The translations under genes and the position numbers were made by a program. Below the pieces are notes generated by a model. The model saw only the letters and a list, made by a program, of their open reading frames with translations, ran no database searches and had not been told where the DNA came from. 29,610 nucleotides of DNA from Hypsibius dujardini (Eukaryota > Tardigrada > Eutardigrada > Parachela > Hypsibiidae). Each line of letters begins with the position of its first letter. Within the stretch, counting starts at the first letter, position 1. The stretch covers positions 1 through 29,610 of the forward strand of contig LRSR01009814.1 in assembly GCA_001579985.1 (NCBI GenBank). Direction: 5' to 3'. Below are positions 1 to 13,793 of this stretch, piece after piece.

Positions 1-3000
1 ATACTACAGACACGCCTCACACAAGCAGGACCACCAAAGGAGTGGTCAAGCCGCGGCAGGAACCGCGTCAAATACAGACTGACGGACGAAAGACGACGGA
101 TGCAGGGTCCACACACGACAGGTACGGGAGGCACATCACATAGCTGAGGTAGCGTGGGGGGAAACAGTCCAATGAAATCGGTATTTAAACAGTTTGGCGT
201 TGAAGTGTCACAAACAATGACTATGGGAATAGGGAGAATAGATTCCATCGGTATGTGAAAAAAGCATTAGTGAAATTACTTAGCTGGCGAAACGAGCCAC
301 ACGAGACGCACATGCAAACGAGATGAGACTGCATGTCTGAATGGAAGCTTACTGTGCGGGAATCTACCCGACATAGGGGGGAGGGGATTGAAGGGATAAC
401 GATAGTGTCTGTATTGTAGTGTACCTTTTAAAAAAGCGAGGTTTACGCAGACGACACAATACGGTCGATCGGAATTATCAGATCAATATGAACGTATGAT
501 GTGGATATTCAGCGGGCTTACGTGTGAAGGCCTCGTTACAGTACCTATGCGTGGATGTGTGTGTCGGTGTCTGTCCGTGTTTGTCTGTCTGTGCGGAGTA
601 TGGGGAAGAGCTCCAGCTCTAACGAAGGTACTCGTTAAGCTCTCTCCGCGATTCGATTCGCGCAAAGACGTAGGTCTTTGTATCCCACTGATGGACTCTG
701 ACACCTCAATCTGTCTAACCGCTGGCTGGATGAGGCGGGAGAGGGTGGGTACACCGACGTTCTCCGGAATGCAAATGACTGACCTTGTCTGTCGAATGAG
801 CGTGTGGGAGTAGTGACGGAAGCGCATGGTTCAACTAGAGCTCAACGGAAGGAAGGAAGGAAGTGAAGAGAGAGAGAGAGAAAGACAGAGAGAGGGGAAG
901 GGAGCGGGACCTTTGAAAATCAGGATGAGAGGAGCCTACTTTTTCTCGGGATGTGCGCGATTGGAGTGCTTACTGTTTACCGGTTGTGGTATGAGTCGTG
1001 CACATACGCTCTCGCATGTGGGTGCGCCGACATTTCGTATCCAGACATATCGTACCCCGACAGTTTGCACTCGCAGGCAAATTGTATCAAGAGACATTTC
1101 GTATCCTGACTATTGGCCCAAGGACGTTTGGTTCTCTGTTTTAAAGACTAAGAAAGGCCATCAAAAATCCAGAATTCTGACACTAGAAACCCTAGACATT
1201 TGTACTTTATAAACGGACAGAGTGAATCAGAACCTTGACAGGATTCCAGAAAAAATTACGCACTATTCAGCCGAATGTGCCTGCAAGCTTATCAGTAGAC
1301 AAGGCTTTAATCGTCCAGTAGACAAGATCCTAAGTATTGGAATGTTGAGATTATACTATCAGTGCTGAGAGGAGGGTCCTCTCCTGCACCGTTTCAGATC
1401 CCAACTTTCCTGCGTGAAAGAGTACTTGCCTGAATGCTATTTGTCCCTTTTTGCCTAAATATATAATATGTATTAGTACCCGTTCTATTTCCCTTCTAAT
1501 TTTTTACTGATTACTAATGTCTCCTTGGGGGGGGGGGTTATTTTCTTATTGAAAAAGTGTCGCTGCTTCGAGCGGAGAATTATCTCCGGTGCAATGCGAC
1601 GTTAAGCAAGTAAACCAACCAACCAACCAAGATGGAGGGAATGCCAGTTGTCTTCATGTACCAAATTTATACCTTGTTGTACGGAAGGTCCGAGGTCGAA
1701 TTGTCGTGGTACGATAGTCTCGTTACGACGAATTAAGAGGTACGAGTTGTCCAAATACTACTTGTCTGGGTACACGATCGGTCAGCGCACGCTCGCCAGT
1801 GCAGTACATACTGTGTGTATGCGGTGATGGTACTCGATACTCCTGCGTATTTTGATTGTAAATATAATTGCAAGACTGGAGGGGTACGTGTGTGGGTGTG
1901 TGTCTTGTGTTCCCATTCTCCTGTCTCTCTGATAGATATCTCGCTTGTATACAATGTGCTTCCCTTTCAGCGCGGGAAATCTCTGTATGTGAAGTGTGCT
2001 TCATTGAGGACGCCTAAAGTTCAGCGGCTGCATCCGTCGAGCATATTAATACGCATCACGATACCAAACATGGGAGGGGGGAGGGAGAGGCAGATTTGCA
2101 GGGGGATGTCTGAATAATCAGGGCAACTCCCTGTGGTTAATTATAAAATAAATAGATTCTTAAATCAATCACACTAATCAATTAAGAGAACCATATCTTT
2201 AATTAAAAAATATTTTAAAAACAAAGCTCCCGCCCCCCGCCCGCCTCCATGAGGCCACATTTCAGAAAGACCATTTTTCCCTTCTCACTTTGATTTTTTA
2301 TGTTGACCGTTGTTTCGTAACTTGATAAATTAAAAATTAAATTTTTTTTAAATCTTTCAAATTTCCTTTTCCCACAAACATTTAAACGCTAAATATTGGA
2401 CCCTGCTGGCACAAGTGTTTAGCCAAAAAACAACAACTTTCCATTTTTCTTCAACCTTTGAATTTTGGTCACAGCATTTACTTGACCGATGTCCAAACGT
2501 CGGGATTTTATTCCTGAAGATTAAGGAAGAGATGGGCACTCCAAAATTATTCAGCTTGTTATAATCATTCAAAAGGGAAATTGATCAGCACTCGTAGAAC
2601 CAAATATAACTAAAAAGGGGGACGGAGAAGAGGAGGGGGGCTTGCAGTCTAAGCCACCTCGAGTACTTATACGGAGGCGGAGTAGCACTGGAGATTCCGG
2701 GACCACTCAGCTGGCGACTTTTTTATGTGACAAAGGAGGCACTCGCTGGGGAACCCTCTCATTTCCACGAGATGATCAGCCTCTTTCAATGACATCTTGA
2801 CCTTCCGTGGCTGGTGCAAAAAGTTCGCCCTGTTGGGTGTCACTCGTAATGATGGCTGAACAGTTGGAACTCGTGGGACTGGGAGTGTTACTGGCGAAGA
2901 AACAGAGGTTTGGGCATTACAGACTATGATTGAAAGAGCCATTTCTTTCTGACTACTCAGAAAACAAGCGGAAGGGAACAACGGGGCAGCTCACTGAGAG

Positions 3001-3224
3001 ACCTCCTTCAATGAGCTGGCTCGAAAGGAGACCAAAGATGGCTGATCTGTTTTGGCAATTAGTATGTCTTTATAGTGACGCATTTATTGTCATTAATTTA
3101 ATTGAAAACAAAAATTAGCAAACTATATGAAAGAGACAGATGGAATTACAATAGGCGCCGAGTGATCTGGAGATATGGAGGATCAAACAGTTTGACTACA
3201 TGTATGTCGTTTAGGTGGACGACG
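1..3224. other. Intergenic region without a supported gene
   Basis: I see no exon series or conserved domain here. The stretch contains a short GA-rich run near 862-900, a poly-G run near 1527-1537, a few CCAA units near 1614-1628 and AT-rich DNA near 2140-2350. One minus-strand open frame from an ATG at 2942 down to 2667 (91 aa) has fairly even base use and a CLLCH motif near its end. It has no recognisable family, so I leave it as a possible orphan exon only. The polyamine oxidase gene ends at 4388 on the minus strand, so part of this DNA could be its distal flank. Confidence 0.5.
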
Positions 3225-3660
3225 GACGGTCTGACCAGAAGCGAATGGTCTTCCGAAAGATGAGCTCGATACTAGGACGGTCAGTCGAGAGGAAGGACGG
3301 TAAGTTTGGAGGTTGACGGTTGGTACAAACAGTAGATCGCCTGTTCAGAGAGTAAACGGTTCGCCATGAAAGTATCCGGTCAACCCGAGATCAGGAGGGT
3401 TATTTTCTAAGGCGCAATGAACCGACGGGAAGGCCGACGGTTAATCTTGAAGGTTTTTGGTCTCTCTAGAAAATTAACGGACAGATGAAGAGACTGTAAG
3501 TACGGACGGCTAACGGTTCGATCAAAATTAGACAGCTTAGAAGGGCGCCTAAAAGGCTGCCGGCCATTCAGTTAGTTTGACGGTTTGTCTGGATGGTTGA
3601 CGGTCGAGGCTGAAAGTCAGTTCGCCTAATGACGGTTCACATGGAAGCTAGACGGTCTCT
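3225..3660 (+). repeat. Degenerate ~20-bp minisatellite punctuated by GACGGT
   Basis: GACGGT or a one-base variant (AACGGT, CCGGT, GACGGC) recurs at about 3225, 3276, 3296, 3315, 3355, 3376, 3436, 3476, 3512, 3579, 3599, 3631 and 3651. Most spacings are close to 20, 40 or 60 bases, which points to an old 20-bp tandem array whose intermediate copies have decayed. The block holds no open reading frame of note and lies directly before a CTGT microsatellite. Confidence 0.6.
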
Positions 3661-3756
3661 CCAGCTCTGCCGATCAGTTTGATGGGCTGTCCAGAATACC
3701 AACAATTACTTTGGAAGGCAGGCGGTTCATTTCCACAGATAATTGCGGTTCATTGC

Positions 3757-3993
3757 AGTCTGTCTATCTGTTTGTCTGTCTGTTTGTTTGTCTGTCAGTC
3801 AGTCTCTCTGCCTGTCTGTCTGTAAGTCTATATGTCTCTCGTCTTTCTATCTGTCTCTCTGTCTGTCTGTTCATCTGTCTGTCTCTCTGTCTGTGTCTGT
3901 CGTCTTTCTATTTGTGTCTCTGTCTGTCTGTCCATCTGTCTGTCTCTCTGTCTGTGTGTCTGTCTGGCTTTCTGTTTGTCTCTCTGTTAGCAT
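3757..3993 (+). repeat. Imperfect (CTGT)n microsatellite, intergenic
   Basis: About 235 bases of CTGT/CTGC/CTCT units with interruptions. The tract is open in several frames because the unit encodes Leu-Ser-Val-Cys cycles. Those apparent proteins are artefacts of the repeat. Confidence 0.9.
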
Positions 3994-4387
3994 GCACGAA
4001 TGTGCTCTCTACATTCATGTTTTTCATTCTATGATACACATAGCGCGTTAATGGATGTCTGCGATACTTTTTGAGATGGATTTTGACTCGATCAAAAATC
4101 TCTTTGATCATCCAAAGGATTTGTTGATTCCTGTCACTGCAAACTGTTCGACTATCGCGTGGGAATGGCACACATTGTTTTGGGAACGTCATGGGGTTAA
4201 ACCCGTTGTCAACAACTCGCAATTACGTATGGAAAAATAACAAAATCACATAACCGGCGTAAAAAAATTAACATCGCAGAAAATGGTAAGAACACTTGCA
4301 GCTGCTTTGTGGAAACTTGTCAACACTGCGCTGACTCTCGATCGATCAACTTTTGTGTATTTCAACAGAAATTACGGACAGGACTTT

Positions 4388-7506
<3,119 letters not shown>

Positions 7507-7573
7507 GATGATGGTGTGGTAGGTGGAAGGGCCACAAGTGGTTGTTTACAAGCGGGGCTTATACTCAGCAAAG

Positions 7574-7580
7574 TATTTAT
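7574..7580 (-). promoter_or_regulatory. Candidate TATA box of the polyamine oxidase gene
   Basis: The minus strand reads ATAAATA here, 68 bases upstream of the predicted start codon at 7506. That would place transcription start near 7545 and give a 5' leader of about 40 bases. This rests on spacing and base composition alone. Confidence 0.25.
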
Positions 7581-7989
7581 GTCGTGCACGGTCCGTGGAG
7601 ATTGGATTGTGTGATGAGATGAATGAGAGAGCGCGCGACCGAGACCGGCGTGAGGGTTTTTGCCAACGAGGCGAAAAAATTGTGCGACGTGTACGCGCAG
7701 GAAAACCGGCTGGACATATACGTGGCGTTTTTCACGTAGCCCAGCAAAGTACATGGTACCAGTATCATACTCACACATGGTAAAAGATGGGTGGCAGATG
7801 CGATCAGAAGTTGTCGAACCGGTTTTTGGGAGTCGTTTTCTACGTTGTTATTTTCAGACACATACGTTAGGAGTCAGGATGGAATGGTATAGGTAAAATC
7901 TGTCCGTCTGCTCACAAATTCCAAACCACATCCGGCAACTCTGATTTGTTGTGGCGCACTGCCCAGGCTGTTTAATAATATTCAATTAT

Positions 7990-9080
7990 TCTCATGCATA
8001 ATTCGGTAATTCACCATCCACCATCCACCATCCGTCCGTCTGCTCTTAGTCGCCCCGTCCGCCGTCCGCCCGTCCGTCCGTCCGCCGTCCGTCCGTTCGT
8101 CCGTCTGTCCGCCGTCCGTCCGTTCGTCCGTCTGTCCGCCGTCCGTCCGTTCGTCCGTCTGTCTGTCCGCCGTCCGTCCGTCCGTTCGTCCGTCTGTCTG
8201 TCCGCCGTCCGTCCGTCCGTTCGTCCGTCTGTCTGTCCGTCCGTCTAAGTACGGTCTGTTTTGCTATTCGTTAAAATCCGTCCGTTCTCATACACTATAT
8301 TGTACGACTTCGGGCTGATGTAGACGCCATTCCGTCCATCTGTTGTACTCGTACTTTAAGTTCCTCCGTTCATGTTTCAAGAATCTATCCGGCATTCCGT
8401 CCACTCTGTCCCTTCATTCGCCAAATGTTCTTCCGCCCAGCTACTGACCCTCTCTCCGTCTGCCATCCGTCCGACTGTCCCATTTCTATCCGTTCAACCT
8501 TTGTCCACCGGCCCGTCTAATATTTTTTCCGTCTTACTGTCCTTACACTGTCCGTCCGTCCGTCCGTCCGTCCGTCTGCCCACAGTCCGATTGTCCATCT
8601 ATTGTCCCTCATTCCGTCAACTGCCCAATTGATCGTTCCATTTTTATCCCACAATCCACTGTGTCGCCTACAATCTGTCCATCCATCAACTGCCTCTTCG
8701 TCCAGCCAGCCGTCTCATTTCTGTCCGTCCATCCCCTGCCCCTCCGTCCGTCGTTTGTTTATCTGCCCGTTTGAAATCTGGCCCTCGCGTCGTTATGTTG
8801 CGCGTCCGTCCGTCTGCTGTTCATCCCTCGGCTCGTTTTGTAGGAATCTATCTGCAGCCTGTAATCCACCTGCTACTCGCCCGTTGGTCTAATGTCCGTC
8901 CGTCCGTTCGTCCGTCCGTCCGTTCTCGGTGTTCATCTGGCGATTCACTGTATAAAAATCCATTTGCAGCTAACAGATCCGTTTGCAGCCAAACCATACG
9001 TCCCGTGTTCGTTCCTCCACAGCTCGCCCGTCCGTCCCGTCCATCCTACCGTCAACTGTCCATTGTGCTTGATGTCTGTT
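7990..9080 (+). repeat. CCGT-type repeats in the intergenic region between divergent genes
   Basis: Bases 8036-8247 are a near-pure CCGT/CTGT array with a higher-order unit of about 30 bases, in which CCGCCGTCCGTCCGTTCGTCC recurs with variants. From there to about 9080 the sequence stays strongly enriched in CCGTCC and CCGTCT words, spaced irregularly, as if an older array had decayed. The block fills most of the gap between the polyamine oxidase start (7506, minus) and the TMEM147 start (9386, plus). Open frames across it are repeat artefacts; I see no gene. Confidence 0.8.
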
Positions 9081-9364
9081 CTATGTCTGTCTGTATGTTT
9101 GCTTGTTTGCCTTTCGTCGTCGCTGAATCTAAAAAATATTTTTAAAAGTGAAATCTGTACAAAGTTTCACCTTTGCCAAAACTTCTTCAGCCCCTACGTT
9201 TTCACGGCGGTGGCAGACTGGCAAGAACTCACTCTGGAATCAGGAACAAAGGAACTAAGAAACAGAACAAACCGAACGGCTCTGCTGCGATCGATTTTTA
9301 TATCTTCCCAATCCCATTTCCTCATAAATAGGATTTGCCATCTGCATTTTCAGTTTATGTGACC

Positions 9365-9378
9365 CGATTTTCTTCCAG
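9365..9378 (+). promoter_or_regulatory. Strong 3' splice-site-like sequence just upstream of the TMEM147 ATG
   Basis: A pyrimidine-rich run ending TTTTCTTCCAG closes at 9378, seven bases before the start codon at 9386. This is either the acceptor of a 5'-UTR intron or a spliced-leader trans-splicing acceptor, as found in flatworms and some other invertebrates. The sequence alone does not decide between these. Confidence 0.4.
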
Positions 9379-9385
9379 CTCCAAA

Positions 9386-11567
9386 ATGACATTCTATCAT
9401 CTTGTCAACTGCGTTCTGTTATCAGTGCTTCCATATTTAGCTACCTACAAAATTTACAATTTGTAAGTGCTCGAGGCGAATGACTTGGAACGCGACAGCA
9501 GATGGACCCGTTACGTTTCAGGGCTCGTACCCCGTAGGCGGTGTTTTTCCACAGGTCCCCGTCTTCTCCGGACGCGATCCTTCCCACATTCTCGCTCGGA
9601 TTGTAATTTTTTATTGCTTTTGACAGAGCGGAATATCGAGCCTTTTGGAAATGTGCCTACGCGGCGTTAATATTTATGGCTGCGCAGCTGGGGAAGATGA
9701 TCATTTTAGCGTCCTTCTTCCCGATGGTCGACTCACATTCCACCACCGCCCTCACTGCATCCAAAATAACCTATGTAAGTGTACGAGAGAAGTGTGGCTT
9801 TATCCATCTGCATGTGTCTGTAAAGGAGAATCACGGTTAGGTTGAAGATTATTTGGATTTTCGATTGAATTGATTTAGTGTAGAGTTCCGTTGATTGATT
9901 GATGAGTTTGTTGATTTTGATGTTTGTGCGAAATTCATGGCTTGATTGATTGATTGATTACCCCTTCTTCCCGATGGTCGACTCACATTCCACCACCGCC
10001 CTCACGGCATCCAAAATAACTTATGTAAGTGTACGAGAGAAGTGTGGCTTTATTCATCTGCATGTGTGTGTAAAGGAGGATCACGGTTAGGTTGAAGATT
10101 ATTTGGATTTTCGAGTGAATTGATTTAGTGTAGAGTTTCGTCGATTGATTGATGAGTTTGTTGATTTTGATGTTTGTGCTAAATTCTTCGCTTGATTGAT
10201 CTATTGGTTGAAAAGCCTTTACCGTTTTCCGTGTCTTGATTCCTTGTTTTCGGTTTGAATGAAGATAGTAGTGTCTTACACCGGGCGAGTCTAGCTTCAA
10301 TCTCCCCTTTGTCTCTTATATGCAATTACGATCAACGCGTAAATATCATGGTGTTAAATTGCCTGCGTTTAAAATCCTTTTATTTAACTATGTCGATTAG
10401 TCTGTATTTTTTATCTTTTAATATGTACAGTAAGTATACAAATAATGTACAATTTATTTAAAGAACTTCCTATATAAGGATTTTTTGTCTAAATTTTTTC
10501 TTTTTAAATTTAAGAAAAAAATGATGCAAATAAAGTTACAGTACGAATATTTTGGACTTAAATTAAATGCACAATTATTTATTGATTAATTAATATTTTT
10601 ATGAAAGGTAAATTGTTTTAGTTTAATTAAAAATCAGTACGCCGATTGTTTTTCAAATTAAATCAGCAATCCCTTACGTATGCATGTAATGTATTCACAT
10701 TAAATACACGATAAACGAATGATGGTATTCGAGTTGATTGATTGCCAAAGTGGTTGATTGATTGATGAGTTGTTGGTTGATTGCCAAAGTGGTTGATTGA
10801 TTGATGAGTTGTTGATTGATTGCTAAAGTGGTTGATTGATTGCCAAAGTTGTTCGATTGATTGATGAGTTGTTGATTGATTGCCGAAGTGGTTGATTGAT
10901 TGATGAGTTGTTGATTGATTGCCAAAGTGGTTGATTGATTGATGAGTTGTTGGTTGAATGTGAACATTGGGCTGGTCAGTAGTTATTACTTATCTTTTTG
11001 CTCTCTCTCTCTCTTTAGGATATCTTGCGACACTCAGTCGACCTAGTAGACCTGTTTGCCTTAAATCACGTTGTCAACAAGCTCTCCCTGAAAGGTGATC
11101 TCAAGTTCGTGGCTAGTGGATTGGGATGGGCGTTCGCGGAACTACTGGCCTTCCGTGTCATGCCGTTCTGGCTGGAGGCTCGCGGATCCGAGTTCAGCTG
11201 GGTCCATCTCATCAGTGCCATGGAAGCCAACATCAACTTGGTACGAACTCAGCCTCGGCAGTGGACGCAAAGGAGTCTAGACATCGTTACACTTTTCACA
11301 TCGAGTATGGTTGCTTTCTTATTTCAGGTATACTGCATTTCTGTGGCTGCGCTGCTCTGGACGCTCTCACGGAACGACTTCAATAAGGCTCTACAACCGG
11401 CCGTTTTGGGACTTCTTGTTCTCAGCACCTATCGGCCAATTGTTTTGGAGTAAGTTTTCTCTCCGATGTGGTCTCCTCATTATTGCCTGTTTATTTGTCT
11501 GTCTGTTTGTCTGTCTGTCTGTCTGCCTGTCATGGGTCTGAATGTATGTGTGCTCATGTGTCTGTTC

Positions 11568-11603
<36 letters not shown>

Positions 11604-12187
11604 ATCTGTCTGTCATGATTACGCATGTCTGCGTACTTGCCTGCCTGTCAGTTTGTCTGCCTGTCTGTCTGCCTGTGGGGTCTTTCTCTCTCTTGTCTTG
11701 TCTGTTTGTATATCTTATCTGTCTGTTTTTGTTCTGCCTAATATATTTGTCCGTGTACTAGTATCTGTTTGGCTGTTTTTTGTTTGCTGGGACCCTCTTT
11801 TTCTTGACTGTCTGATCTGTCTGTTTCCCCTTGCCTCTTTGCATGCCTACCTCGACGTATCTATATCTGCCCGTCTTCTGCTGTGTCATTTCGACGTTTG
11901 CCTTGACTGGCCCGCTCCCTCTCAGTCTCAACCTTTTTGCCTTCATGTCTCCCACTTGATCTGCGTTTGTGTCTTTATGGAAGCTTGTCCAAATATTGTC
12001 GTTCGGCATCATCATCCAGTCTCAATTTCCCCTTATCGATTGCAGAATCCTGATGCATGTGTTCCACCTGGGCGACTGGTTCGCGCTGGCCTTCAAAGCT
12101 GGCTACAGCGTCTTTCTCGGGGGAGTCGCGTTGGGCTTGTGCACCGCCCTCACCGGGGAGGTCTCCACCAACGGAAAGGTCCATTAA
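9386..12187 (+). CDS. TMEM147: TMEM147, ER membrane protein of the BOS/Nicalin-NOMO complex (5 exons)
   Basis: The exons are 9386-9462, 9627-9774, 11019-11240, 11328-11449 and 12046-12187, all with GT-AG introns and matching phases, giving 236 aa (human TMEM147 is 224 aa). Diagnostic blocks are the N-terminus MTFYHLVNCVLLSVLPYL, then EYRAFWKCAYA, LGWAFAELLAFRVMPFWLEA, MEANINLVYCISVAALLW and VFHLGDWFALAF. Each lines up with the vertebrate protein in order and spacing. The protein is a multi-spanning ER membrane protein. It works with Nicalin and NOMO at the Sec61 translocon during multipass membrane-protein insertion. Intron 2 contains a tandemly duplicated copy of the end of exon 2 and a 39-bp minisatellite. 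Intron 3 (11241-11327) is 87 bases long and free of in-frame stops. Intron 4 is largely CTGT repeat. Confidence 0.95.
9713..10200 (+). repeat. 250-bp tandem duplication copying the end of TMEM147 exon 2
   Basis: Bases 9713-9950 and 9963-10200 are the same sequence at a constant offset of 250 bases without gaps, differing at about 11 of 238 positions. The first copy includes the last 62 bases of TMEM147 exon 2 and its donor GTAAGT. The second carries the same exon tail and an intact GTAAGT donor but has no nearby acceptor. The two differences within the exon tail are both third-position synonymous. Confidence 0.95.
10726..10960 (+). repeat. 39-bp minisatellite in TMEM147 intron 2
   Basis: GCCAAAG or a variant recurs at 10744, 10783, 10822, 10842, 10882 and 10921, so the unit is 39 bases with one shortened copy of about 20. 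The unit is built from GATTGATTGATGAGTTGTT plus TGCCAAAGTGG. A related TTGATTGATGAGTTTGTTGATT stretch occurs twice nearby in the duplicated segment, suggesting the array grew from local sequence. Confidence 0.92.
11495..11740 (+). repeat. Imperfect (CTGT)n tract in TMEM147 intron 4
   Basis: CTGT and CTGC units with interruptions begin about 45 bases after the exon 4 donor (GTAAGT at 11450). Diffuse pyrimidine-rich DNA continues to about 11950. The 596-base intron ends at 12045. Apparent long reading frames here are repeat artefacts. Confidence 0.88.
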
Positions 12188-12880
12188 TTCCCTCCCCCTC
12201 CCCCCATTCACGTTCTACAAGCTCCTTTTCAAGGAAGTCCTTCAGGCCGAACTTATTTCGACCACTTTTGCTTGGTGGACGCGTTTGTCTTTTATTGTTA
12301 TTAATCATTGACCCATAACCCGTTGTTTTGCTTTGTGATGGTAGCTCTTTGTGTTTGCTTTGCAATGGTGTGCCGTTTTATATCGTACCCCACCACCAAA
12401 AGATTGGAAGCACGTTTTTTTGACACCCTCTGATCCAAAATTTGATTTCCTCTCGATTGGCATGAGCAGAAAAATGTGTGCTTTTTTTACATCAGAAGGC
12501 GGAGCTGGCGACCGTTTTCTCATGGAACGAGAGTCTTGCAGGTTGGATTTCGAAATGTCATTTGCCCGTGTACCTTATCGGTCGACACTCGACACAACAA
12601 ACTCCGCGCCGAAAAAGTTCACGACCCTTCTTGCGGTTGTAGCAATTAATTACTCAGCACGATGAGTGACTCGATTTTACAACGCCGCATGATGAAGAGA
12701 CACGTGAATATGGGACTTTATCTTTTATTTTGGCCTATCTCAACTTGTTTCTGTTCGAAATCGAGACGTACAAGCCAGCTGGTGTGTGGTTTTCAATTGC
12801 TTGTGTGAGAGTATATGCTTCGTTGAACAATAATGTCCAGTACAGTCTGCTGCGTTTAGTCTCTTGAACAGTCTCTTGAA
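12188..12880 (+). other. Spacer between TMEM147 and the next plus-strand gene
   Basis: This covers the TMEM147 3' end and the upstream flank of the unknown gene. I see no canonical AATAAA close to the TMEM147 stop. An open frame at 12351-12665 has no recognisable domain, splice context or family and is probably chance. Undetected 5' exons of the next gene could lie here. Confidence 0.4.
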
Positions 12881-13793
12881 ATGGAAGAGCTGACAAGTAT
12901 TGCCACTACTTCATCTGAAGACACGTTTCTGAGTTCAGCTAAACACTTCGTGGAGATATTTAATGTCGTCCAATTTCTTCGCAGCTGGATGCCCCTGTCA
13001 CGTACTAAAAATGCTGCTAGTAAAGGTAAGACAACACCGCTTTATTATTTCACGAAATGGGAATTTCTTGCAAAAGTTAAGAATAGCTTAGTTTAGTTGG
13101 ATTTTAGTTCAATTACAAAGTATTAATTTATTAATTTCTGAACTTTTTTTAGTATATTAAAGTAATTAGATACTATAAATTTTAACGGGAAAATTAATTC
13201 TATTTTTTATTTAATAGTTGATGGTAATTTTAACTCCGTGTAGTTTAATGTTTTTATGTTTTTTAATTTCCAAAAAATTGCATTGAAGTAATTAATAAGT
13301 TAGTGATTAATAATTTGATTGGGCAAAGTAATTCTGTTTATTGTTTTAATTTTTGCGGAATTAAAAAAAGCTGTACAGACATAAATAGCGTTAATAATGG
13401 TCTGTGACATACCGGTAATAAAAACAATCTTACATTTTTCTTCCAGGAGCACAAGAATTAACCAAACGGAACCTTCTCTCCGTGAGTCTGTTTGGCGGAT
13501 TCGGCGTGACTGTGTACAGAACAGTTGACACACCCCCTTACCCAGTGCGTAATAGTGGAGTATCAATAAGCACAGACGACGGAGAATTAACACGCCTCAA
13601 GGACGACTTAAGACAACTGCGTGAGGATTTTAACCGGTTCAAAAGTGACCACGAAATCTGTCGGAAAACGCAGGATGACTTTTCGGGGCTTCTCTCCACA
13701 GCCTTGGTAGCTGATGACGCAGCTGCTGCCGGACGCAGCGGCAAGCTCATGCAGGAGGTCATGCGAAATGGGATGGCAATGTGGCGGTGGTGA
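12881..13793 (+). CDS. Two-exon gene of unknown function with a predicted coiled coil
   Basis: The exons are 12881-13025 (donor AAAG|GTAAGA) and 13447-13793 (acceptor TTCCAG), joined in phase 1 to give 163 aa. I do not recognise the family. The N-terminal 48 residues have a hydrophobic-aromatic stretch (FVEIFNVVQFLRSW). After the junction comes a short apolar Gly-rich segment (LLSVSLFGGFGVTVY) that might be a membrane-contacting helix. A charged heptad-like region follows (ELTRLKDDLRQLREDFNRF), then an Ala-rich segment, and the protein ends in MWRW. A polyadenylation signal lies 174 bases after the stop, which supports a real gene end. The gene follows TMEM147 in the same direction. The start is the first ATG in the open frame; further 5' exons are possible. 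Confidence 0.6.

Noticed and set aside
483-1212. Overlapping open frames on both strands near the left end
   Set aside because: They overlap each other in opposite directions, are low-complexity in part, and show no family resemblance or splice structure.
3711-4051. Long open frames made of Leu-Ser-Val-Cys cycles, also at 6244-6490, 11311-12318, 26076-26264, 26821-27124, 27705-28085 and 28928-29290
   Set aside because: They are translations of CTGT/GACA tetranucleotide repeats, which lack stops in every frame, and most lie inside introns of well-supported genes.
7994-9145. Plus-strand Arg/Pro/Ser/Val-rich frames across 8.0-9.1 kb
   Set aside because: They are produced by the CCGT repeat field and show no domain or codon signature.
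10726-10960. CRISPR-like appearance of regularly spaced short repeats
   Set aside because: The spacers are themselves repeated and the unit is a continuous minisatellite. The surrounding DNA is clearly a eukaryotic intron.
10695-10967. Minus-strand Gln/Asn-rich frame with 13-residue repeats that resembles a prion-like protein
   Set aside because: The repeat is the antisense translation of a 39-bp (13-codon) minisatellite within TMEM147 intron 2. It has no promoter or splice context of its own.
12351-12665. 104-codon plus-strand open frame between TMEM147 and the unknown gene
   Set aside because: It shows no conserved domain, no splice or polyadenylation support and unremarkable composition, so it is probably chance.
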